From: Nitrospira sp. Ga0074138
GTDB lineage: Bacteria > Nitrospirota > Nitrospiria > Nitrospirales > Nitrospiraceae
Length of the DNA: 64,000 nucleotides
NCBI GenBank assembly: GCA_001464735.1
Contig: LNDU01000039.1
Span: 124,001 to 188,000 of the forward strand
Direction of reading: 5' to 3'
Within the stretch, counting starts at the first letter, position 1, and the number at the start of each line of letters is the position of its first letter. Below the pieces are notes generated by a model, which had not been told where the DNA came from, searched no databases, and worked only from the letters and a program-made list of their open reading frames with translations. The position numbers and the translations under genes are program-made. Shown here piece by piece: positions 50,584-59,028 of the stretch.

Positions 50584-51984
50584 ATGGGTTTGTTTCGCGA
50601 ATACGATCTGAGAGGAATTGTCGGCAGCGAATTGACCGAGGATCTGGCTGAGCGGGTGGGCCGGGCCTACGCCACGTACGGTGTGAAGCGTGGAGTGAAG
50701 ACGATCAGCCTGGGGCGTGATGGGCGGCTCAGTTCTCCGTCCTTGCACAAGGCGCTACTCAAGGGACTGCTCGCGGGTGGACTCGATGTAGTCGATATCG
50801 GGATTTGCACCTCACCACTCGTGTATTTTTCTTTGTTCACGCTGCCGGTCGGCGGCGGTATCATGATCACCGGAAGCCACAATGCGGCGGAGTATAACGG
50901 CTTTAAGATCTGTGTCGGCAAGTCAGCCATTCATGGAGAGGAAATTCAGGAACTTCGAAGGGTGATGGAAGCAGGGGTATTCGTATCGGGGAACGGCCGT
51001 CTCTCCGAGCATCCGATTATTCCCGACTATCTGGCGTACCTCCAGAAAAGCTTCTCTCATGTCCACGCAAACCGGCTGCATGTCGTGATCGATAGTGGAA
51101 ACGGCGCAGCGTCTCTGATTGCTAAACAAGCTCTTGAATTGCTGGGTTGCAAAGTGACCGGGTTGTATTGCGATCTTGACGGACGCTTTCCTAACCATCA
51201 TCCGGATCCTACGGTGCTTGAAAATCTCGCCGATCTCATGCAGGCCGTGAAAAGTCACCGGGCTGACGTAGGGATCGGATATGACGGGGATGCGGACCGA
51301 ATCGGGGCGATTGATGAGCAGGGGGAGGTGCTGTGGGGTGACCGTTTGTTAGTCATCTACTCGCGAGAGATCCTGGCGACAAAACCAGGCAGTACGATTA
51401 TTTCTGAGGTCAAGGCGTCGCAAAGTCTCTATGACGATATTGCCAAGCGAGGCGGACGTGGGATCATGTGGAAGACTGGCCATTCGCTGATCAAGGCAAA
51501 GATGAAAGAGGAATCGGCGGTATTGGCCGGTGAAATGTCCGGACACATGTTCTTCGCGGATCGATATTTTGGGTACGACGATGCGGTCTATGCGTCTTGT
51601 CGGCTTATTGAAATCCTGGCGAAGACCCAACATCCGCTTTCAACGTTAGTTGCCGACTTACCCAAAACGGTGGTGACCCCTGAGATACGGGTGGACCTTC
51701 CTGATACGGTCAAATTCAACGTCGTGGAGCGGGTTCGCCTGAGATTCTCGGAGTATTTGCAGAGCAAGCAAGGCCTTGGGCCGAGCAAACTGGTGCTGCG
51801 AGACCTCATTACGATCGACGGTGTCCGTGGGTTGTTTGATGATGGATGGGGGCTCATCCGTGCCTCCAACACGCAGCCAGCCTTGGTGCTCAGATTTGAG
51901 GCGACGTCCTCTGCACAGCTTACCCTCATTCGAGCGATCGTCGAGGAGGAGCTCCTGGAGGCGAAACGAGCGGTCGGGTGTTAA
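50584..51984 (+). CDS. manB: Phosphomannomutase/phosphoglucomutase
   Basis: A 466-residue alpha-D-phosphohexomutase: REYDLRGIVG, the phosphoserine loop ITGSHNAAEYNGFKI, metal site GYDGDADRIGAID, sugar site GEMSGHMFF and phosphate-binding RASNTQPALVLRFEA. It converts mannose-6-P to mannose-1-P (substrate of ManC) and glucose-6-P to glucose-1-P (substrate of RmlA). The stop TAA shares its last A with the next ATG. Confidence 0.92.
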   Translation: MGLFREYDLRGIVGSELTEDLAERVGRAYATYGVKRGVKTISLGRDGRLSSPSLHKALLKGLLAGGLDVVDIGICTSPLVYFSLFTLPVGGGIMITGSHNAAEYNGFKICVGKSAIHGEEIQELRRVMEAGVFVSGNGRLSEHPIIPDYLAYLQKSFSHVHANRLHVVIDSGNGAASLIAKQALELLGCKVTGLYCDLDGRFPNHHPDPTVLENLADLMQAVKSHRADVGIGYDGDADRIGAIDEQGEVLWGDRLLVIYSREILATKPGSTIISEVKASQSLYDDIAKRGGRGIMWKTGHSLIKAKMKEESAVLAGEMSGHMFFADRYFGYDDAVYASCRLIEILAKTQHPLSTLVADLPKTVVTPEIRVDLPDTVKFNVVERVRLRFSEYLQSKQGLGPSKLVLRDLITIDGVRGLFDDGWGLIRASNTQPALVLRFEATSSAQLTLIRAIVEEELLEAKRAVGC

Positions 51985-52814
51985 TGGCTGCCACGGCCTG
52001 GCCCGATCGAATTCCCGGTGTCTCCCACATGTGCCGCTATGCTTCGATTGTCGTTCCCTTGTTGCTCCTGTTCTTACCTGCTGGTTCAGTTGAAGCTTAC
52101 GCTCAAGGCGAACTCAAGCGTCCTTTTCAGGTCGGCGAACGGCTGACCTATGAGGTGTCCTGGCTCAATATGACAGCTGCGATTGCCGTCATGGAAGTCA
52201 CTCAGATGGAGGGACCGAACGATCGACTGGTTGCCAAGTTGGTGGGAACGGCGCACTCGACACCGATCATCACGAAGTTCTTTCCGGTGGATAATCGAGT
52301 GGAATCGGAGCTGGATCTGGAGACACTGGCTCCGGATCATATGACCTTCCGTCGGCGCGAAGGGAGAAAAAAAGAAGATATCGAGTATGTCTTCCATCAA
52401 AAAGAAGGCATGGTCACGGCTGTCAGAGGAGGTGCGACGGAATCGCTTCCTATCCCAGCCGGGACACAGGACATCATCTCATGCTTGTACTATACGCGGA
52501 CGGTCTTGCCACCAAATCCGGGGACTTCACTAAAAATGAACGTGTACCACGATAAGAAGAATCGCCCGGTCGAAGTTCTTGTCGAGGCGATCGAGACCAT
52601 TGAAGGGGTCTGGGGAAAGGCGGAGACGGTTCGGGTACTGGTGATCATGCCGTTCCATGGGCTGTTCATGAATCAGGGGAACATCCGCGTGTGGGTTACC
52701 AACGATGACAGGAAGACTCCTCTTCGGATGAAGGCGAAGGTCGTGCTCGGGTCCATTGTGGCTGATTTGGTAGACGGCTTTCCGGAAACCGCTTCTCCGA
52801 AGCAAGACTATTGA
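51984..52814 (+). CDS. DUF3108 domain-containing exported protein
   Basis: A 276-residue protein (from ATG 51984). A signal-type segment CRYASIVVPLLLLFLPAGSVEA is preceded by an alternative ATG at 52029 that gives a cleaner signal peptide. After it come FQVGERLTYEVSWLNMTAAIAVMEV, FFPVDNRVESELD and DIISCLYYTRTVLP, the conserved strands of DUF3108. The family is exported and of unknown function. Start codon overlaps the manB stop (TAATG). Confidence 0.8.
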   Translation: MAATAWPDRIPGVSHMCRYASIVVPLLLLFLPAGSVEAYAQGELKRPFQVGERLTYEVSWLNMTAAIAVMEVTQMEGPNDRLVAKLVGTAHSTPIITKFFPVDNRVESELDLETLAPDHMTFRRREGRKKEDIEYVFHQKEGMVTAVRGGATESLPIPAGTQDIISCLYYTRTVLPPNPGTSLKMNVYHDKKNRPVEVLVEAIETIEGVWGKAETVRVLVIMPFHGLFMNQGNIRVWVTNDDRKTPLRMKAKVVLGSIVADLVDGFPETASPKQDY

Positions 52815-52822
52815 ACATCGAT

Positions 52823-52851
52823 TGTTGTTCGCACGGGTCAAACCCGCTATA
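52823..52851 (+). promoter_or_regulatory. Sigma70-like promoter for fbp
   Basis: TTGTTC (52823-52828), 17-base spacer, TATACT (52846-52851). A start point around 52858 would leave only about six leader bases before the ATG at 52864, so the mRNA would be almost leaderless. No SD is seen. Box quality and spacing are good but there is no experimental support. Confidence 0.5.
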
Positions 52852-52863
52852 CTGACCGCCATT

Positions 52864-53868
52864 ATGCGAGAATTTCCACTTACGTTAAATCGCTTTATCA
52901 TTCAGAGTCAGGCCTCCCACCAAGGGGCGACGGGAGAATTTTCCAGTCTGTTGACCCAGATCGGTCTTGTCGGCAAGCTCATTTCTGAAGATCTGCGGCG
53001 CGCCGGGCTGATCAACATTCTTGGAACGACCGGCGACACGAACGTGCAGGGAGAAACGGTCAAGAAACTGGACGCACTCGCCAACGATGACTTCGTCAAG
53101 GTCTTTCAACACAGCGGGTATGTTTGCGCATTGGCTTCGGAAGAAATGGAAAAGCCGATCTCAATGCCGGGGAATTGGCCGCAGGGGAAGTATATGCTGC
53201 TGTTTGATCCTCTAGATGGCTCCTCCAATACGGACAACAATATGCCTCTCGGGGCCATTTTTTCCGTGCTCAAGTATGATCGGGCTGACCGTTTGCCCAC
53301 CGAAGGCGATATGATCCGTCGGGGAACCGAACAAGTGGCGGCTGGTTACCTGCTGTACGGATCGAGCACGATGCTGGTGTATACTGTCGGGGAGGGCGTG
53401 TATGGATTCACGCTTGAACCCGGCATTGGAGAGTATCTTCTGTCACACGTGCAGGTCAGAATTCCTGACAAGGGCAAGGTCTACGCTGCCAACGAAGGGA
53501 ACTATAACAAGTGGTCGGAGGGAACGAGGAAGTATGTGGATGCGCTCAAGGTCAGCGATAAGGCAACCGGTCGTCCGTACAGCGCTCGGTATTCTGGCTG
53601 TTTGGTGGCCGATGTGCATCGCCTGTTGCTCGGAGGCGGGATCTATCTCTATCCGGGCGAAGCCGACAAGCCAGAAGGGAAGCTTCGGCTGCTCTACGAG
53701 GCGAATCCACTGGCCTTTGTCGTCGAGCAGGCTGGCGGAAAAGCCTCGACGGGTACAGCGAGAATTCTGGAAGTGGAACCTAAAAAATTGCACCAGCGTG
53801 TGCCATTGATCATTGGGAGCCGTCTGGATGTTGAGCAGGCGGAAGCGTACATTCAGGGGAGAGCGTAA
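52864..53868 (+). CDS. fbp: Fructose-1,6-bisphosphatase class I
   Basis: A 334-residue enzyme: TGDTNVQGETVKKLD, SEEMEKPI, the metal and phosphate motif FDPLDGSSNTDNNMPLGAIFSVL, EYLLSHVQVRIP, YSARYSGCLVADVHRLLLGGGIYLYPG and LLYEANPLAFVVEQAGG. This is the full class I set. It makes fructose-6-P in gluconeogenesis and feeds ManC and the heptose pathway. TTG 52822 would give an earlier start but lies over the predicted promoter. Next gene codes for aldolase. Confidence 0.93.
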   Translation: MREFPLTLNRFIIQSQASHQGATGEFSSLLTQIGLVGKLISEDLRRAGLINILGTTGDTNVQGETVKKLDALANDDFVKVFQHSGYVCALASEEMEKPISMPGNWPQGKYMLLFDPLDGSSNTDNNMPLGAIFSVLKYDRADRLPTEGDMIRRGTEQVAAGYLLYGSSTMLVYTVGEGVYGFTLEPGIGEYLLSHVQVRIPDKGKVYAANEGNYNKWSEGTRKYVDALKVSDKATGRPYSARYSGCLVADVHRLLLGGGIYLYPGEADKPEGKLRLLYEANPLAFVVEQAGGKASTGTARILEVEPKKLHQRVPLIIGSRLDVEQAEAYIQGRA

Positions 53869-53911
53869 ATACTCACGTCGTGTGACACTGGGACGTTCTC
53901 GGGAGGGAATC

Positions 53912-54835
53912 ATGGGAGATCGAGTTCAAGAGATCCTCAGTTGGTACGGGAGTGACAATGCCGGGACGAAGACCAACATTGCGCGCATGTTGCGCTCCGG
54001 CAAGTTGGCGGGGACCGGCAAGTTGGTCATTTTACCGGTGGATCAAGGATTCGAGCATGGGCCGGCGAGGAGTTTTGCGCCGAATCCGTTCGGCTATAAC
54101 CCGCACTATCACTTTCAACTTGCGATTGATGCCGGATGTAATGCCTATGCCGCGCCACTGGGCTTTCTGGAAGCCGGGGTCAATGAGTTTGCGGGTCAGA
54201 TTCCCCTCATTCTCAAACTCAATAATCACGATGTGTTGCATGATGAGAAGGATCCGTTGCCCTCAGTAACCGGCAGTGTGAGGGATGCTCTTCGGTTGGG
54301 TTGTTCGGCCGTCGGGTTCACGATCTATCCCGGTTCTTCCCATTGCAACGCCATGTATGAGCAATTGCAAGCGATTGCTGAGGAAGCGAAAGATAGTGGC
54401 CTTGCTGTGGTCGTGTGGTCCTATCCGCGAGGGTCGGTGTTGAGTAAGGAAGGTGAGACGGCTATGGATGTAGTTGCGTATGCGGCGCAGATTGCGGCTC
54501 AATTGGGCGCCCACATTATCAAGGTGAAATTGCCGACTGCGCATTTGGAACAAGCTGCTGCCAAGAAAGTGTATGAATCGACACAAATTCCGATCAAGAC
54601 TCTGGCGGAGCGAGTGAAGCATGTCGTCCAGAGCTCGTTCGATGGTCGTCGGATCGTTATCTTCTCAGGCGGGGCTAAGAGCGAAGATAAAAACGTATTC
54701 GAAGAAGCTCGAGCCATTCGGGATGGTGGAGGATTTGGCTCGATCATCGGACGGAATTCATTCCAGCGTCCAAAGGCGGAGGCAACGAAGTTTCTGCACA
54801 CTATCATGGGGATTTACAGCGGCGAGATTCAGTGA
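53912..54835 (+). CDS. fbaB: Class I (archaeal/DhnA-type) fructose-bisphosphate aldolase
   Basis: A 307-residue protein: LVILPVDQGFEHGPARSF, AIDAGCNAYAAPLGFLEAG, PLILKLNNHD, VVWSYPRG, HIIKVKLPTAHLE and VIFSGGAKSED. These are typical of the DhnA/FbaB aldolases, with the Schiff-base lysine expected in the IKVKLP strand. GGGAGG at 53901-53906 lies 5 bases before ATG 53912, which fixes the start. Pairs with fbp as a gluconeogenic unit. Confidence 0.9.
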   Translation: MGDRVQEILSWYGSDNAGTKTNIARMLRSGKLAGTGKLVILPVDQGFEHGPARSFAPNPFGYNPHYHFQLAIDAGCNAYAAPLGFLEAGVNEFAGQIPLILKLNNHDVLHDEKDPLPSVTGSVRDALRLGCSAVGFTIYPGSSHCNAMYEQLQAIAEEAKDSGLAVVVWSYPRGSVLSKEGETAMDVVAYAAQIAAQLGAHIIKVKLPTAHLEQAAAKKVYESTQIPIKTLAERVKHVVQSSFDGRRIVIFSGGAKSEDKNVFEEARAIRDGGGFGSIIGRNSFQRPKAEATKFLHTIMGIYSGEIQ

Positions 54836-54870
54836 TCTTTCTGCAGTATTGATACGAGCGAAATGGCACC

Positions 54871-56421
54871 ATGAATCAAGTAGATTTTGAACACAAACCG
54901 CCTCGCGGAATTAAAAGGTGGGTGGTTGGCGCAACCTTGTTAACGGTTGGGATCATCATAGGCTTTGTGGTTGCTTCGGACCTCGGCTGGTTGCCTTCGG
55001 GACATGCGGTTCCCGATGCATCTTCCATTGCCCCGACGCTCCCCGTCGCCAGACCTGTCTCGACCGCCCCCCAGCCTGTGCTGAGTGGGAGCAATCAAAC
55101 GTTCGTGGATATTGCCAAGTCGGTGAAACCGGCAGTGGTGAATATCTACGCGACTAAGAGCGGACGTTCTGAAGGTTCCGGCACGGCGCCGTTCGATGAC
55201 CCATTGTTTAGAAAGTTTTTCGGCGACGAGTTTTTTAAAAAGTTTGAACACCCGAAAGAACGAAAAGAGCGGGGGCTTGGGTCCGGCGTGATCGTCGAAT
55301 CAAACGGACTCATCATCACCAACAATCATGTGGTCGGCAAGGCGGATGAAATTCGCGTCACCCTGTCGGATAAGCGCGAATTTAAGGCGAAGCTGATCGG
55401 GACCGATCCTAAGACCGATGTGGCCGTCGTGAAGATCGACGCGACGGGGCTTCCGACCGTCGCCTGGGCCGATTCAGACAAACTGGAAGTCGGGGAGTTT
55501 GTCCTAGCCGTCGGGAATCCGTTCGGACTGACACAGACCGTGACTTTGGGGATCGTCAGTGCCCTTGGACGGGCCGCTGGTATTGCAGAGTACGAAGATT
55601 TCATCCAAACGGATGCAGCCATCAACCCTGGCAACTCCGGTGGAGCCTTGGTCAATGTGCGGGCCGAGTTGGTAGGGATCAATACAGCCATTTTTAGTCA
55701 GAGTGGCGGGAACATGGGGATCGGTTTTGCCGTGCCGAGCAATATGGCACAGTCCATTATGGGCCAACTCGTGCAAACGGGAAAAGTCGTCCGTGGGTGG
55801 CTTGGGGTCTCTATTCAGGAGTTGACGCCGGAATTGGCCTCTCAGTTTGGCATCACGGAGACAAAGGGTGTGCTCGTCAGTGATGTCATGGACGACAGCC
55901 CGGCGAAAAAGGCCGGATTCGAACGAGCCGACGTCATCATCGAGTATGATGGCAAGTCGATGGATTCACCAACCCACCTGCGCAATGCTGTGGCCCAGAC
56001 TGCGGTTGGAAAGAAAGTTGTGGTTAAGATTATTCGGGATAAGAAACCCAAAACCATTGATCTCACCATCGTCGAGCAGCCCAAGTCGATGTCACAAAGC
56101 GGCGATGAAGAGGGAGGGGATTCAGCCACGCCGACGGGAATACTTTCCAGTCTTGATGTGCGAGATCTCACGGAAGAATTAGCTGGCCGATATGGGCTCA
56201 AATCCAGTGAACGGGGCGTGGTGATTGTTCGGGTCAAGCCTGGGAGCACGGCGGAAGAACTGGGAGTTCGTGAGGGGGATATCGTGCTCGAGGTGAATCG
56301 CCAAGCCGTCACGTCCGTGAAAAACTTTGAGCGAATCGCTGGCAAATTACCGAAAGATCAAGCCGTCTTGCTGTTGTTGAAACGCCAGGGGCGGACGATC
56401 TATCTCACGCTTCGCCCATGA
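54871..56421 (+). CDS. Do-family periplasmic serine protease (DegP/DegQ/MucD-like)
   Basis: A 516-residue HtrA protease. An N-terminal membrane anchor or signal (VVGATLLTVGIIIGFVV), then a trypsin-like domain with the catalytic triad His in ITNNHVVG, Asp in DPKTDVAVVKID and Ser in INPGNSGGALVN, followed by two PDZ domains (about 295-385 and 425-515; GWLGVSIQELTPELA, then GVVIVRVKPGSTAEELG). It degrades or refolds misfolded envelope proteins. Starts 35 bases after the aldolase gene. Confidence 0.92.
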   Translation: MNQVDFEHKPPRGIKRWVVGATLLTVGIIIGFVVASDLGWLPSGHAVPDASSIAPTLPVARPVSTAPQPVLSGSNQTFVDIAKSVKPAVVNIYATKSGRSEGSGTAPFDDPLFRKFFGDEFFKKFEHPKERKERGLGSGVIVESNGLIITNNHVVGKADEIRVTLSDKREFKAKLIGTDPKTDVAVVKIDATGLPTVAWADSDKLEVGEFVLAVGNPFGLTQTVTLGIVSALGRAAGIAEYEDFIQTDAAINPGNSGGALVNVRAELVGINTAIFSQSGGNMGIGFAVPSNMAQSIMGQLVQTGKVVRGWLGVSIQELTPELASQFGITETKGVLVSDVMDDSPAKKAGFERADVIIEYDGKSMDSPTHLRNAVAQTAVGKKVVVKIIRDKKPKTIDLTIVEQPKSMSQSGDEEGGDSATPTGILSSLDVRDLTEELAGRYGLKSSERGVVIVRVKPGSTAEELGVREGDIVLEVNRQAVTSVKNFERIAGKLPKDQAVLLLLKRQGRTIYLTLRP

Positions 56422-56476
56422 GCCAGTCGGTAGGCAGACCGTCATACAGTGACTGCAGAAATCCTAGACTCTTCAC

Positions 56477-57196
56477 GTGAGTAACCACACCGTGGCTCTC
56501 GTCCCTGCCGCTGGACGAGGTCTCCGCATGGGCGGCGCTACTCCCAAACAATTTCTCGCCTTAGGCGGTGAACCGCTGGTGGCCCACTCGCTTCGTGTGC
56601 TTCAGAACTCTCCCGTCATCCACGAGATTATACTGGCTGTGCCAGAGGCCGACCTCGACTATTGCCTCAACGACCTTGCCGTTCGATATGGATTCTCAAA
56701 AATCACGAGGGTGGTCGCGGGTGGAAAAGAGCGCCAGGATTCGGTCCGGCATGCCATCGAGCACGTGCCCGTGGAGGCAGATATCGTGGTCGTTCATGAT
56801 GCGGTACGACCGTTCCTGACTCTGGATATGGTGGCTCATGTGGTCGAGGCGGCTCGCCGCGTGGGCGGGGCCATTGTGGCCTTGCCGATGCGTGATACGG
56901 TCAAACAGGTTGGAAACAATCATCATATCGAACGAACTGTCGATCGCGGGCCGCTCTGGTTGGCACAGACGCCACAGGCGTTCCGACGTGATCGATTGTT
57001 GGACGCCCACCGGAAAGCTCATGCGGACGGTGTGCGCGCCACCGATGATGCGTTTTTGTTCGAATGGGCAGGTCACCCAGTCGTGGTGGTGGAAGGGAGC
57101 GGAGAGAACATTAAGGTCACGAGGCCTGAAGATATGGTAATCGGTGAGGCTATCTGGGCCTCCCGTCAGTCTGAACGCATGAAGGGGACAACATGA
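56477..57196 (+). CDS. ispD: 2-C-methyl-D-erythritol 4-phosphate cytidylyltransferase
   Basis: A 239-residue enzyme of the MEP isoprenoid pathway: VALVPAAGRGLRMGGATPKQFLALGGEPLVAHSL, VAGGKERQDSVRHAIEHVP, VVHDAVRPFL, ALPMRDTVKQV, RGPLWLAQTPQAFR and TDDAFLFEWAGHPV. All IspD motifs are present. GTG start. Its stop overlaps the ispF ATG by four bases (ATGA). Confidence 0.95.
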   Translation: MSNHTVALVPAAGRGLRMGGATPKQFLALGGEPLVAHSLRVLQNSPVIHEIILAVPEADLDYCLNDLAVRYGFSKITRVVAGGKERQDSVRHAIEHVPVEADIVVVHDAVRPFLTLDMVAHVVEAARRVGGAIVALPMRDTVKQVGNNHHIERTVDRGPLWLAQTPQAFRRDRLLDAHRKAHADGVRATDDAFLFEWAGHPVVVVEGSGENIKVTRPEDMVIGEAIWASRQSERMKGTT

Positions 57197-57678
57197 GCAA
57201 GGGATTTCGTATTGGGTATGGCTATGACGTCCATCCATTGGGGCCAGGGCGTAAACTGATTCTTGGCGGGGTAGAAATTCCCCATAGCAAAGGTTTGGTT
57301 GGTCATTCTGACTCCGATGTGCTGGTTCATGCCGTTTGCGATGCTTTGTTGGGTGCAATGGGAGAGGGAGATTTGGGACGGCACTACCCCAGTTCGGACC
57401 CTAAGTACAAAGGAATCTCGAGCCTCAAACTGTTGGAAGATGTCATGTCGAAGCTGAAAGTGAGGGGGTATCGAGTGGGAAATATTGACACTGTGATCGT
57501 GGCTCAAGCGCCCCGTCTTGGACCGCATCTCGCGGCGATGCAGAAGATCATGGCGGAAGCCGCCGGCGTCCTCCCTGAGTCAGTCAATGTCAAGGTGAAG
57601 AGCGGAGAAGGGTTAGATGCCGTGGGTCATGAGGAGGGCATGATCGCCCATGCCGTTTGTTTGATCGAGCCGGCCTGA
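57193..57678 (+). CDS. ispF: 2-C-methyl-D-erythritol 2,4-cyclodiphosphate synthase
   Basis: A 161-residue enzyme that closes the MEP cyclodiphosphate ring: RIGYGYDVHPLGPG (Zn ligands D and H), LILGGVEIPHSKGLVGHSDSDVLVHAVCDALLGA, GDLGRHYPSSDPKYKG and the C-terminal KVKSGEGLDAVGHEEGM. Directly coupled to ispD. Confidence 0.96.
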   Translation: MSKGFRIGYGYDVHPLGPGRKLILGGVEIPHSKGLVGHSDSDVLVHAVCDALLGAMGEGDLGRHYPSSDPKYKGISSLKLLEDVMSKLKVRGYRVGNIDTVIVAQAPRLGPHLAAMQKIMAEAAGVLPESVNVKVKSGEGLDAVGHEEGMIAHAVCLIEPA

Positions 57679-57698
57679 GGTCGTAGGATATACTACTG

Positions 57699-58355
57699 AT
57701 GCTGGCGCACATTAAACAAGATTTCAAGGCGGTCTTTGATCGAGATCCGGCGGCAACAAGCCAGCTGGAGGTTATCCTTACGTATGCAGGCTTCCATGCG
57801 TTGTTGGCGTATCGAATTTCCCATTACCTCAAGTCGATGGGCGTTCCCTTCCTCCCGCGTGCGATTTCACAACTGGCCCGCTGGGTGACCGGTGTGGAGA
57901 TTCATCCTGCCGCAAAAATTGGGACAGGATTTTTCATCGACCATGGCATGGGAGTCGTTATCGGTGAGACGGCAGAGATCGGCGATTACGTGACCCTCTT
58001 CCAAGGCGTGACGTTGGGCGGAACCGGTAAGGAACGCGGCAAGCGTCACCCGACGTTGGGCAATCACGTGGTGGTTGGGGCAGGGGCTAAGATTCTTGGC
58101 GGGATCACGATTGGCGACAATGTGAAGATTGGGGCCAATTCTGTCGTGTTGAAGAATGTTCCTCCCAATTCGACGGTCATCGGCGTGCCGGGCCGTGTGA
58201 TCAAGTCCCTGGGCGAACGCCTGCCGGATGCGACGATGGATCAAGTCGATTTGCCAGACCCCATCAGCGATCGCTTCCTGGCGCTTGAGCAGGAATTGAT
58301 GGAACTCCGAAAAAGACTCGAAAATCCTGATGAGAAGTCCAATCCGTGCCAGTGA
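57699..58355 (+). CDS. cysE: Serine O-acetyltransferase
   Basis: A 218-residue short-type CysE: helical N-terminus ([35 protein letters not shown]), then a left-handed beta-helix of hexapeptide repeats with [59 protein letters not shown] and a C-terminal [10 protein letters not shown]. It makes O-acetylserine for cysteine. The truncated N-terminal region compared with E. coli CysE is usual for this subgroup. Confidence 0.93.
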   Translation: MLAHIKQDFKAVFDRDPAATSQLEVILTYAGFHALLAYRISHYLKSMGVPFLPRAISQLARWVTGVEIHPAAKIGTGFFIDHGMGVVIGETAEIGDYVTLFQGVTLGGTGKERGKRHPTLGNHVVVGAGAKILGGITIGDNVKIGANSVVLKNVPPNSTVIGVPGRVIKSLGERLPDATMDQVDLPDPISDRFLALEQELMELRKRLENPDEKSNPCQ

Positions 58356-58387
58356 CTGATACGGGCAGACTCGCGGACGAAATCAAT

Positions 58388-58412
58388 CCGGCGCGGCGTG
58401 GTGGCGCGCCGG
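58388..58412. terminator. Perfect 8-bp GC-rich hairpin between convergent genes
   Basis: CCGGCGCG, 9-base loop, CGCGCCGG, lying between the ends of cysE and the psiF-like gene. A bidirectional terminator is likely although no long U-run follows on either strand. Confidence 0.5.
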
Positions 58413-58422
58413 AATAACAGGA

Positions 58423-58743
58423 CTAGGCTGAGAGGCAATCGCTCATGAATTGCTTCCGCTCGTCGCCCTTCAACTTCTTGTCGCCAGCCTCTTTATTGCA
58501 CGTCTTCATCTTATTCTGCTGAGAGCCCTTCCCGCCTCCGCCTTTCTCTGACTTGGCGGAGAGACAGTCCTTCATAAACTCCTTTCGCTCGTCTCCTTTT
58601 CCTTCGCCAAACCCCTTCGCGTTCGCCTGTTCGCTGCAGACCTTCATCTTGTTCTGTTGTTGAGGTGCGGCGACGGCGAATGGAGTCGCTCCCAGGCTAA
58701 ACATGAACAATGCAACGGTGATCACACGTAGCGCTGTCGACAT
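58423..58743 (-). CDS. psiF: PsiF-repeat exported protein
   Basis: A 106-residue protein with a signal peptide (MSTALRVITVALFMFSLGATPFAVAA) and two PsiF repeats (QNKMKVCSEQANAKGFGEGKGDERKEFMKDCLSA-like and QNKMKTCNKEAGDKKLKGDERKQFMSDCLSA-like units, shown here only by their C, KGDERK and FM-x-DCLSA residues). PsiF is phosphate-starvation inducible in E. coli; its function is unknown. AGGAGA precedes the ATG at a suitable spacing. Confidence 0.88.
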   Translation of the reverse strand: MSTALRVITVALFMFSLGATPFAVAAPQQQNKMKVCSEQANAKGFGEGKGDERKEFMKDCLSAKSEKGGGGKGSQQNKMKTCNKEAGDKKLKGDERKQFMSDCLSA

Positions 58744-59028
58744 ACCAATTCTCCTTTATGGTGAGAGGTGAGATACCCGTCCGAGCGGCATCTTAGCAAA
58801 AAAATACGTACTTGTCTGTCAGGAATGGCTTGGGGGCTGTTGTGCATCAGCGATCTATGGGCGAAGAGAGCCTGTGTAGGACGAGAGCCACTGAGAACAA
58901 AGTTAGGGCTTAGCACTCAACAAGACAGGATGATTTCTTCGGAAGAAAAGGATATTCTCTGAAGGAAATCAATACAACGTAGCGGCATCCATCTTGACGT
59001 ATGTGGGTGGGAAGAGGGAAGGATAGTT

